A stretch of DNA of 64,000 nt from Gardnerella swidsinskii (GTDB lineage: Bacteria > Actinomycetota > Actinomycetes > Actinomycetales > Bifidobacteriaceae): positions 62,001 to 126,000 of the forward strand of contig NZ_QJVB01000003.1 in assembly GCF_003397705.1 (NCBI RefSeq), given 5' to 3'. Shown here one piece after another: positions 52,000 through 59,705 of the stretch (the first letter of the stretch is position 1; each line of letters opens with the position of its first letter). Below the pieces are notes generated by a model that was not told the DNA's origin, made no database searches, and saw only the letters and a program-made list of their open reading frames with translations. Position numbers and translations under genes: made by a program.

Positions 52000-53953
52000 A
52001 CCAGATAATATGTCCGCTTATAGTGCATTGGATTTAAAGCTTGGTATTAAATCTTCGCTCCCACATGTTAAGAGTGCTGTCGCGCTAATACTTTTGTTTT
52101 GGGAGTGCTCTATTAAGTCTGCTGAGCTTCAGTATTCCGTGCAAAGTGAAGACAAAATAGTAATTAATCCAAATTTGAAAACTGCTATTAAAAATAAACT
52201 AGCACAAATTTGTAAACAAGATGGTATTAACATTGATACAGTAATAGATGCTATAAATAATAATTCACTATTTAAGTCTCAAATGGAATCGCTAATAGTA
52301 GCCTTTGAGCTAATTTGGAAGTTAGCAAAAATCAGCTTTATTGATGAAGATAAAACTACTAGTGCAGAAAGGACAGGTGGAATAAGGTATCCCAAAAAAT
52401 TAATCTATACGGTTAATGCTGACATTATCGATACTCTAATTGACAATGATTGGGATGCTTATGTACGTATTTTGATTTTGTGGATTGGTGTTGATATTAA
52501 TTATGATAAGCAGATAGAGACTCGATTGAGTCGCTTGTTAACTGCAATATCTGAAGGCGCAATCTTTAAATTAGTTGATGGTACTAATGATGTTATTTTT
52601 AATCAAAACGACGTGTATAAGAAACTAATGCAAACTAAAAATAATGTAGACTTAAATGGAGATGAAGAAACTAAAGGTTCTTTAAGAATACTTAAATCTC
52701 TGCTTTCGGATGGACTGAACCCATACCTTGAGTGCCATAATGGAGATGTTCAGATATTAAAAGGTCAGTTTAATAATCTAGAGGAATATCAAAAAAGAGT
52801 AGAAACCTTTCTGCAGCTATCAACCACAAAAATAATAGACTCCGAGGATGTAAATATAGATAAAGAGACCGATAGACAAGATTCGCTTGAAAATAATCGC
52901 GTTGTAAGTGGGCGTAATATTCTTCTATATGGTGTTCCGGGTTCTGGTAAGAGTTGGACTATTGAGCATGAATATTGCAAACCTGGAAGTGTTGTAGAAA
53001 GACTTGTATTTCATCCTGACTACACTTATTCAGATTTCATTGGACAGATTCTTCCAGCAGTTTCAGATGATGGACAGGTAAGTTATAAGTTTACTCCTGG
53101 ACCTTTTACGAATATCCTTCGTGAATCATATAACAATCCGAGCAAGGAGTACATCCTTATTATTGAGGAAATTAATCGTGGTAACGCTCCTGCTATCTTC
53201 GGAGAAGTGTTCCAGTTGCTTGACCGTAAAGTAGAAATTCGTGATATTGATGACAACGGATATCCCATCGGTACAAGTGAGTACGGTATTACAAATATGA
53301 ATATTGCTGAGGAGATGTACGGCAAGGATAGAAAAACAGAAAAGGTTCGTATTCCTTCAAACCTTTCCATCATAGGTACGATGAACACATCAGATCAAAA
53401 TGTTTTCACGTTAGATACAGCTTTTCAGCGCAGATGGGATATGCGTCTTATCGAGAACGATTTTGCCAGTGTTGACAGTTCGCTTGCTGATGCAGAAATC
53501 CTTGACACTGGAATAACATGGAAAAATTTCTGTGTTGAAATCAATAAGATTGTTGTTGAGAATAGTGCAAGGATGACTTCTGCGGAGGATAAGAGGCTTG
53601 GAGCATACTTTGTTCATGTTCATGACCTTAAATACGATGACACTATGGGAGCTCTGAAAGAATACGATGCTCTTCGTATGAAAGAAACCAGTGGTTCCCT
53701 TACAGATGATGAGAAGTCCAGAATTGCAGTGATTCGTGATGCAATGCGACAAAATAGGAAGTTCCCTGAAAAGGTAATAAAATATCTTTGGGATGATGCA
53801 TTTAAATTCAACCGTGAAATTATCTTTGATGTTGATAAATATCAAAGTCTTGAACAAGTAATACATGCTTTTATGTATGCCAATGGTACTGAGCGCTTTA
53901 AGGTGTTTAAAGATAATGTCAGGGATGCATTTGCTAATGTAGAAGAAGATTAA
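51992..53953 (+). CDS. McrB-like AAA+ NTPase, restriction subunit
   Basis: 653 residues from ATG 51992, 7 nt after GGAGGGA and overlapping the methyltransferase stop. The N-terminal 300 residues are unassigned and may bind DNA. The NTPase has Walker A NILLYGVPGSGKSWTIEHEY, the McrB-type Walker B YILIIEEINRGNAPAIFGEV and sensor IGTMNTSDQNVFTLDTAFQRR. Known partner logic: McrB-like rings translocate DNA for an McrC-like nuclease, the next gene. Matches the R1 subunit role of LlaJI-type systems. Confidence 0.88.
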   Translation: MNRPDNMSAYSALDLKLGIKSSLPHVKSAVALILLFWECSIKSAELQYSVQSEDKIVINPNLKTAIKNKLAQICKQDGINIDTVIDAINNNSLFKSQMESLIVAFELIWKLAKISFIDEDKTTSAERTGGIRYPKKLIYTVNADIIDTLIDNDWDAYVRILILWIGVDINYDKQIETRLSRLLTAISEGAIFKLVDGTNDVIFNQNDVYKKLMQTKNNVDLNGDEETKGSLRILKSLLSDGLNPYLECHNGDVQILKGQFNNLEEYQKRVETFLQLSTTKIIDSEDVNIDKETDRQDSLENNRVVSGRNILLYGVPGSGKSWTIEHEYCKPGSVVERLVFHPDYTYSDFIGQILPAVSDDGQVSYKFTPGPFTNILRESYNNPSKEYILIIEEINRGNAPAIFGEVFQLLDRKVEIRDIDDNGYPIGTSEYGITNMNIAEEMYGKDRKTEKVRIPSNLSIIGTMNTSDQNVFTLDTAFQRRWDMRLIENDFASVDSSLADAEILDTGITWKNFCVEINKIVVENSARMTSAEDKRLGAYFVHVHDLKYDDTMGALKEYDALRMKETSGSLTDDEKSRIAVIRDAMRQNRKFPEKVIKYLWDDAFKFNREIIFDVDKYQSLEQVIHAFMYANGTERFKVFKDNVRDAFANVEED

Positions 53954-53966
53954 GGTGGTGATTTAT

Positions 53967-55343
53967 ATGGATTTAGACTCAGCATCAAAGTCAATCAAGG
54001 AATTTGATATTAAAAAACACTGCCATGTTAACACAAATGAAGATGGTGATCGTTTTGTTGGTATCAAAGCTGATTCTGATAATGCTATGGTCTATTTTCC
54101 AATCGGATATGAGTTGCCAAAAACCGATGCTGAAATTAGAACAGACATAAAGCATTTAATACAAGTGTTATCTGAATTTACAACAAAAGATGACAGATTA
54201 TTGGCAATTAATAAGTTTACAGCACCACAATTAGTAGGCTTCCCTATCAATGCGTATAAAAATGTTATAGAATATTATTTTTCAATTGGTGGCGCCTATT
54301 ATGTTGAGAAAGAGCAAGTATATACTACTGCTTCAACTGGTAAGCAGGATTGGGCAAGAACTGCACGAAAGCAAATGCCTCTTGTTCAAAGCAGAAATGG
54401 TGTGAGTTCTTTTGTGTTTACACAGTTTGAAGTTCGATCTTCAACTCCAAATGACACGAAAGAAATAACGCAGATCAATAGATTCTGTGTGTATGAAGCG
54501 TTTAAGAGACTTGGATGGCTGTATGTTCCCTATATGCCAGAGGAATCAGGGTCACATCCGGATATTAAGACGTCAATAAGAATTGTCCAAAACAAGCTTG
54601 CTACTACAAATGACGATAGGAAGAAATCCTTATTTCGTAGCATGAATGACATGCTTGAGTATATGTATGAGAAGACTTCAGATAAGCAATTCTACTTTGG
54701 TACAGATGACTTTGATCATGTGTGGGAAAAATTAATTGATCGAGCATTTGGAGAGAAGGACAAAAATAAATATTTTCCTCGTTCAAGATGGTTGCTTGAT
54801 TGCGGCAAATACAAAGAAAAGAAGCCTTTGATTCCGGATACAATCATGATATATAACGATAAATATTACGTTCTTGACGCTAAGTACTATAAATACGGTT
54901 TGACTGGGATTCCTGACCATCTGCCTAACGGTTCGTCAATCAATAAGCAAATTACATATGGCGAATATTTGGAAAAGAATAAGAATGTAGATGCGAAATC
55001 TCTATTTAATGCTTTCATCATGCCGTACAATATGGCAAAGAACTATTTTAGTCTGACGTCTTTTGTTGGAAACATTGGTGAGGCAATTGGCGACTGGAGA
55101 TGCAACAAAAAATACTATGAACGAATCCAAGGAATTGTGATTGATACAAGGTACCTAATGTACCATTATTCAGGTAAGCCGATAAAGGAAAAGGCTGCAC
55201 TTGCGGAATCTATAGAGTCTGTTCGGTGGAGGAAGGAAATAAAATTTACAAAGGAATCATCTCTTCCTAAAACAGTATCTTATGCGCGTAAGCCTACTGA
55301 TTCTATGGTTGCCGAAGACCGTGGCACGTACGATATAGATTAA
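53967..55343 (+). CDS. LlaJI/McrC-like restriction endonuclease subunit
   Basis: 458 residues from ATG 53967, 6 nt after AAGGTGGTG. A PD-(D/E)xK core is visible near residues 293-315: IPDTIMIYNDKYYVLDAKYYKYG, with D, then DAK. Resembles the R2 subunit of LlaJI-type restriction systems. With the McrB-like NTPase it should cut unmethylated DNA. Closed by a terminator at 55365. Appears intact, as do its methyltransferases. Confidence 0.85.
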   Translation: MDLDSASKSIKEFDIKKHCHVNTNEDGDRFVGIKADSDNAMVYFPIGYELPKTDAEIRTDIKHLIQVLSEFTTKDDRLLAINKFTAPQLVGFPINAYKNVIEYYFSIGGAYYVEKEQVYTTASTGKQDWARTARKQMPLVQSRNGVSSFVFTQFEVRSSTPNDTKEITQINRFCVYEAFKRLGWLYVPYMPEESGSHPDIKTSIRIVQNKLATTNDDRKKSLFRSMNDMLEYMYEKTSDKQFYFGTDDFDHVWEKLIDRAFGEKDKNKYFPRSRWLLDCGKYKEKKPLIPDTIMIYNDKYYVLDAKYYKYGLTGIPDHLPNGSSINKQITYGEYLEKNKNVDAKSLFNAFIMPYNMAKNYFSLTSFVGNIGEAIGDWRCNKKYYERIQGIVIDTRYLMYHYSGKPIKEKAALAESIESVRWRKEIKFTKESSLPKTVSYARKPTDSMVAEDRGTYDID

Positions 55344-55364
55344 ATATAAAAAATACTATTGCAG

Positions 55365-55401
55365 AATCTCTGTTTGTAGTACTACAGACAGAGACTTTAT
55401 T
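55365..55401 (+). terminator. Terminator of the restriction operon
   Basis: AATCTCTGTTTGTAGT and ACTACAGACAGAGACTT form a stem of about 16 bp with almost no loop, then TATTTTA. Lies 22 bp beyond the nuclease gene. Confidence 0.75.
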
Positions 55402-55403
55402 TT

Positions 55404-55452
55404 ATGATATGTACTCCTTTCACTAGCAGTCCAGAAAAGGGGTACATATCAT
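55404..55452. repeat. 17-bp inverted repeat
   Basis: ATGATATGTACTCCTTT and AAAGGGGTACATATCAT with one wobble position and a 15-nt loop. No T run on either strand, so not a typical terminator. It lies between the restriction operon and the relaxase remnant and could be part of a mobilization or recombination site. Confidence 0.7.
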
Positions 55453-55481
55453 TGCCCAATATTCATAGCCTTTGCTTCCTT

Positions 55482-56101
55482 TTACCTTTCTTCAGTATAA
55501 TCTTCTCCGATTGTTCTAGATCTTGTAAATCTCGGCTTATCTTTCGGTTTAAAAGCAATGTGTTTGCTATACTTAATTTCATAGCCAAGATTAGCCATTT
55601 TCTTTAAAAAATCATCCCAATCCTTAAACTGTTTTACCATTCTGTCAATATCAAATTGCAGCCTGCTTTTCCAAGAAGTACCACGCTTTGTCTGTTTATT
55701 CTCATACCAAGATTTACCGTTAGTCTTATATTTCTTCTTGTAACTTTCGTAAAACTCATCAATGACAGGTAGGTTGTTTTCTTTGCATAGCTTGTCGCTT
55801 TGATACCTGATTTGATGACAGCTTTTCTTATTAGACTGGTGGCATCTACCCGTTATCATATTTACATTGTTGAAGATGATGTGATTGTGGATATGCCCTT
55901 ATCTACGTAAGTAGATAAGACAAATTCGTACTCGTCTTTAAGTATATTCTTATACAGCTTTATACCAATCTGGTGAGCCATTTCAGGACTTGTTTCTCTC
56001 GGTAAAAATGATTGAATGAGATGTCTTGCAAAAAGGGTTTCTTTTGCTCTCGCGTCTTTCGTGTCCTTAAAAACTGAGTGTGGGCAGTTGATTCGTGGCA
56101 T
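55482..56101 (-). pseudogene. Relaxase/mobilization nuclease, frameshifted
   Basis: The start MPRINCPHSVFKDTKDARAK is already partial; similarity follows with HLIQSFLPRETSPEMAHQIG and EYEFVLSTYVDKG. Exactly there a one-base loss moves the frame: in the next frame the DNA still reads HIHNHIIFNNVN, the HxH metal motif of relaxases, then GRCHQSNKKSCHQIRYQSDKLCKENN and SWKSRLQFDIDRMV to GEDYTEER. Both the catalytic start and the C-terminal half appear missing or disrupted. Indicates a former mobilizable element. Confidence 0.85.
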
Positions 56102-56275
56102 TTATGAGTGCGTAGTAAAAGTTGCTTGTTGAATATTATGAAGGCAAAGATTTGCAGGTAATTGCTTCGTTTATGAGGGAATATTGTTGGCGACATTAAA
56201 TGCGCATGATGGTGTTGTCTGCTTTTGCGGTTGTTGCCGCTGCTACTTCTGTGTATGAAAAGTATAGTTTTACTG

Positions 56276-56401
56276 CTACCTTGTCTTGTGTTGTTTCCAG
56301 AACACTAGAAGCGTCACCACAGCACCGGTCAAAATTGTAACGACGGTATTAATCTGTGTTCCAGGACTCCAAGCATAGCTAATAAAGTGCAAATTAGACA
56401 C
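56276..56401 (-). CDS. Possible 41-residue membrane peptide
   Basis: GTG-started frame: VSNLHFISYAWSPGTQ then one strong hydrophobic segment (INTVVTILTGAVVTLLVFW) and KQHKTR. An AAGGAG site lies 12 nt upstream, rather far. Could be a small membrane or toxin-like peptide. Low certainty; the surrounding 56102-56680 is otherwise without genes. Confidence 0.3.
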   Translation of the reverse strand: MSNLHFISYAWSPGTQINTVVTILTGAVVTLLVFWKQHKTR

Positions 56402-56684
56402 ATATGGCTACTATCTCCTTACGATCTTAGGTAAAACCATTCATAATTAAGCGGTCAAAACATGCAAAAAAGACTACTTAAAACCTACGCAAGACATGTG
56501 GGCACACAAAGTTCGCTAGAAACGATTAGGCAAGATATACAGTATTACAAGAATAGTATACAATAATTTACTATAAGTCTTTCTTAAAATAATTAATAAA
56601 ATTTATTATTTGTTACTGTTTTGTATTCATGACTTATAACTGTATTGTATTTTTTTGTAAGAAGTAATAGTATCTTTTACCAAA

Positions 56685-56708
56685 GTTCTTAAATGAGTTC
56701 TTAAATGA
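56685..56708 (+). repeat. 12-bp tandem repeat before the peptide gene
   Basis: GTTCTTAAATGA twice in exact tandem, followed by ACTTAAAAGG. The junction also reads as the inverted pair GTTCTTAAATGAAC. Candidate regulator site for the putative RiPP operon. Confidence 0.7.
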
Positions 56709-56725
56709 ACTTAAAAGGAAATTAA

Positions 56726-56773
56726 ATGAGTTATTATTTTTTATTGAAAGGTGAATATTATGGGACGTACTAG
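56726..56773 (+). CDS. Possible 15-residue leader ORF overlapping the peptide gene
   Basis: MSYYFLLKGEYYGTY with AAAAGGA 6 nt before its ATG. Its last 14 bases overlap the start of the next small gene in another frame. It may couple translation of that gene or be fortuitous. Confidence 0.35.
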   Translation: MSYYFLLKGEYYGTY

Positions 56774-56852
56774 AACTGAACACAGCACTCCACATTTTAC
56801 TAGTATGAGTGATTTCTTTGTTGGTGAAATACCAGACGATGATGAAAATTGA
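56760..56852 (+). CDS. Putative RiPP precursor peptide, 30 residues
   Basis: Starts MGRTRTEHSTPHF, then TSMSDFFVG and ends EIPDDDEN. AAAGGTG lies 6 nt before the ATG. It is followed within 60 bp by a YcaO enzyme and then an exporter, which is what suggests a modified peptide product. Rich in Thr, Ser and His in the first half, acidic at the end; no cysteine, so thiazole formation is excluded and Ser/Thr azolines, a thioamide or an amidine are the open options. No double-glycine leader cleavage site except VG-E. Not matched to any known family. Confidence 0.6.
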   Translation: MGRTRTEHSTPHFTSMSDFFVGEIPDDDEN

Positions 56853-56859
56853 AATAAAC

Positions 56860-56900
56860 ATGCTGGCGGTTTTGTTATTTTGTAATACAATTGCCAGCAT
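56860..56900 (+). terminator. Hairpin between precursor and YcaO genes
   Basis: ATGCTGGC and GCCAGCAT, perfect 8-bp stem with a 25-nt A+T-rich loop, followed by TATTTTG. Such hairpins often lower read-through so that precursor peptide is made in excess of its enzyme. Confidence 0.7.
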
Positions 56901-56906
56901 TATTTT

Positions 56907-58184
56907 GTGAAAAGATATGTTATGGTTAATTTTGTTTCACCTGAACGAGAATTTACATTGATGGATTCTTTGTCATCAATTATTGAGGTATTTGCCTTAA
57001 AGAAGTGGCAATGGAGTGTTGAAGTATCGCAATGGAGTGTTGAAGTATCAGCATTAGACACTACTTGTATTTTGGATTCGTGTGTTTATTTAGATGAGAC
57101 TGATTGTGCAGATATTGTTTTAGAATCCGCTAGAGGTAAAGGTCTTGGGCTTGAATCTCTAACTAGCGGTTTATATGAATTATTGGAACATATAGTATAT
57201 TCGAATCAGTCTGTTTTGTATTCTTGTTCATCATCTCTTCGAATAAAAGGAGATGCGATTCTTAATCTTTCTAATTCAGCAAGCAAAAATACTGATTATA
57301 CTTTTTATAGTATGAGTGATAATGCTATTGCTTCGTTACCACCAGAATACTGCGGTGGAAAGTCTACTGGTGAGTTTTCTTCTATTGATGAAAATTTAAT
57401 TCGTTGCTACTATACAAATAATGGATGGGCCGCAGGTGCTTCTATCCAAGAAGCGACTTTGCATGCGCTTAATGAACTTATTGAACGAGATGCAACATCT
57501 AATATTCTTCTTTCTAATATATTTGATGATGTATGCGTAGAGTTTTTAATTCCTAATTGTGAATTATTGAAAGAAATAAAACAGGCTATTGAGAGCGCAA
57601 CTGGTAACAAGGTGTATATTGTATCGATTCCAGCTTTGTCTGGCTCAGTGGTGCTATCTATATGTTATAAGACAGATAGAGAAGAAATTCCTACTTTTGG
57701 ATGCGGCGCATCGCAATTTTTAGGATACGCAACATATCGTTCGCTTCTTGAGTTATGGCAAGAGTTATGTGCAGATAAAGATTATTCTAATCCTGAAGAA
57801 CGTGATAGATCCAAAAGACTAAAACATCTTGTACATTCATATCCAAATATTAAGAAAGCTTTATTCTTAGAAAAAATTAGACAGGATAGTGGGAAATTTT
57901 CACAAAAATTAGTGTCATATGATATACGTGACACTTTATCTATTCCTAACATAGAAATTCAGATAAATAATATAGTAAATGATCTTCATAAGTACGGAAT
58001 AGATATATGGAAACGTGACGCATTCCACTATGAGCGTAAATCGATGAAATGCAATCCTAGTGTTGTGCAAATTGTCGCACCAGGATTGGAACGTTTTCAT
58101 GTTATTCGTCATGGTTTTCCTGCTGAACTTATAGGTCGTCTAAGAAAACGTAAATCAATAATGTCGATTCGTCAACACAATTAA
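56907..58184 (+). CDS. Stand-alone YcaO-domain cyclodehydratase
   Basis: 425 residues, GTG start (ATG 56922 possible). YcaO enzymes activate backbone amides with ATP. Seen: SARGKGLGLESLTSGLYELLEH near residues 70-91, the first ATP/Mg block (usual ER is EH here), and NNGWAAGASIQEATLHALNELIERDA, the second block. No TfuA or E1-like partner domain is fused or nearby, and the C-terminus (SIMSIRQHN) lacks the PxPxP tail of azoline-forming enzymes. Residues about 35-48 are an exact 21-bp tandem duplication (QWSVEVS twice, 57009-57050). Followed by an exporter 22 bp away. Confidence 0.85.
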   Translation: MKRYVMVNFVSPEREFTLMDSLSSIIEVFALKKWQWSVEVSQWSVEVSALDTTCILDSCVYLDETDCADIVLESARGKGLGLESLTSGLYELLEHIVYSNQSVLYSCSSSLRIKGDAILNLSNSASKNTDYTFYSMSDNAIASLPPEYCGGKSTGEFSSIDENLIRCYYTNNGWAAGASIQEATLHALNELIERDATSNILLSNIFDDVCVEFLIPNCELLKEIKQAIESATGNKVYIVSIPALSGSVVLSICYKTDREEIPTFGCGASQFLGYATYRSLLELWQELCADKDYSNPEERDRSKRLKHLVHSYPNIKKALFLEKIRQDSGKFSQKLVSYDIRDTLSIPNIEIQINNIVNDLHKYGIDIWKRDAFHYERKSMKCNPSVVQIVAPGLERFHVIRHGFPAELIGRLRKRKSIMSIRQHN

Positions 58185-58206
58185 TGTAATTTATAAGGGG
58201 CTTATT

Positions 58207-59520
58207 ATGAAGGCTATTGGTAAGCGGAATAATATTTTTATTCGTATGAGATCTATTAGTCCAGCATTGCGATGGGCTTTGGTTGGCTTCTGTTTTTCTA
58301 TGCTTGGTAATCAAGCGTATGAAGGATCGGTTTTGCCTTCTATTATTATTGTGGGTTTGCCGGCTTGGGTGATTGGTTTTCGTAAGACTTTCATGACGGT
58401 TGCCGATTTTCTTTCGCCATGCTCTGGTTGGATTGTTGATAAGCTTGGCGGTTTTCGCGCTCTTGCTATGACTGAGGGCGTAGAAGGCGTGCTCAGTTTG
58501 CTGCCGCTTCTTATGCTTGGATCTCCTGCGTGGAAGTGGTCGCTTGTAGCTCTTTCTTGCGCATTGTTGATTACAGGGCAAGTGATTGATATTGCTAGCG
58601 AAGTTTTCGAGGTTGATGCTGCAGGCGGCGACGACAGCATGATTGTAAACTACAGCGGCATTGTGAGCATTTTGGCAAGTATTACAGGAACATTACTCGG
58701 CTCTCCATTAGGATCGTGGATTGCGAGCTGGTCAATTCCTGCGGTTTTGATTTTCTCGTCCGTGACTTCTTTTGCGGCTTGCGCTACGCGATTTATTATG
58801 AAACAAGACATTGCGCAAGCGTCTTGCGCAGAAGAGGAAGCGTTGCAAGATGTAGAGAATGAATCGCAAGCGATTAGTGAAGAAGGAGAAGTATCGCAAG
58901 TATCGCAAGTATCGCAAGAAAATGACGTTGCCAATAAATCTGCAGCTAAGCAATCTGCGAATCCGTCACTCAAGAGTAAAATCATGCTTCTTGCAGGATC
59001 TCTTTTGGTTGCTTTTATTCCTGCATGCTCTGTTTCCTATATTCTTCTCGGTATCGGTAAACAATATAGCTCTCAATCTTTAACAATACTGTATATTTTC
59101 ACTGGTGTAGGAAGCGTGCTCGCGTCCGTTTTATATGCGCACTCTTCTCAAAAACTCGGTTTAAGAAAAGTAGCGATTTTAGGTATTGCTGTGAGCTTGC
59201 TCGCTTATTGCCTTATGTTTATTAATCTTTTGCCAATGATGTGCTTCGCATTCTTCCTTCAAGCGATTGGTGGAATGTTACTAGTAGAGCCGATTATTGT
59301 TGCGCGTCAGATTCTGTTTAAAGGGAGTACGCTCGCTAAGTTTTCTGGTTGGGCGCGCCTTGCGTTTGCGATTGGTGCTACTACTGGTTCTTGGATTGGA
59401 TTTGCATTCTCATCTACGTGCCAATGGCAGCTTTTGCCTATACTCGCGCTGATTTTTACTGCCGGTTTGATTGTTGTTTTGCCACAGTTGCCAAACACTA
59501 GCTATGCGGCGCTCGCATGA
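58207..59520 (+). CDS. MFS transporter, likely exporter of the peptide product
   Basis: 437 residues with about 12 membrane helices in two halves (WALVGFCFSMLGNQAY, PCSGWIVDKLGGFRALAMTE ... IMLLAGSLLVAFIPACSVSY). The central loop is acidic and contains a 9-bp unit GTATCGCAA three times in tandem (58891-58917, encoding VSQ repeats). Placed directly behind YcaO, so export of or self-immunity to the peptide is the natural role; substrate not deducible from sequence. Ribosome site AAGGGGC. Confidence 0.8.
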   Translation: MKAIGKRNNIFIRMRSISPALRWALVGFCFSMLGNQAYEGSVLPSIIIVGLPAWVIGFRKTFMTVADFLSPCSGWIVDKLGGFRALAMTEGVEGVLSLLPLLMLGSPAWKWSLVALSCALLITGQVIDIASEVFEVDAAGGDDSMIVNYSGIVSILASITGTLLGSPLGSWIASWSIPAVLIFSSVTSFAACATRFIMKQDIAQASCAEEEALQDVENESQAISEEGEVSQVSQVSQENDVANKSAAKQSANPSLKSKIMLLAGSLLVAFIPACSVSYILLGIGKQYSSQSLTILYIFTGVGSVLASVLYAHSSQKLGLRKVAILGIAVSLLAYCLMFINLLPMMCFAFFLQAIGGMLLVEPIIVARQILFKGSTLAKFSGWARLAFAIGATTGSWIGFAFSSTCQWQLLPILALIFTAGLIVVLPQLPNTSYAALA

Positions 59521-59588
59521 TTATTTGTAATATTTAATATTGAATATAGTTGTTACCTTAATCGCATGGTAGTTTTTGCCTATATTAC

Positions 59589-59619
59589 TTGAATTATTAC
59601 GCGGGGGGGGGGGTATCCT
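59589..59619 (+). promoter_or_regulatory. Promoter-like hexamers separated by an 11-G tract
   Basis: TTGAAT (59589-59594) and TATCCT (59614-59619) are 19 bp apart; the spacer ends in eleven consecutive G (59603-59613). Loss of two G would give the optimal 17-bp spacing. Located about 90 bp before the start of the large surface protein. Homopolymers of this length slip readily during replication. Confidence 0.7.
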
Positions 59620-59705
59620 TTGCTCTATTAACAAGCTCTTTTACAAGATGTGAGTTTACGTCTGCAGAGCGAGTTGAAGAGAAAATATATAAGTGAGGAC
59701 TGTTA

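Noticed and set aside
55482..56101. Two separate small minus-strand genes
   Set aside because: They are consecutive pieces of one relaxase, joined by a one-base frameshift at the HIHNH motif.
56634..56900. Minus-strand 88-residue hydrophobic frame over the peptide gene
   Set aside because: No ribosome site; it covers the precursor and hairpin in antisense and reflects A+T-rich sequence.
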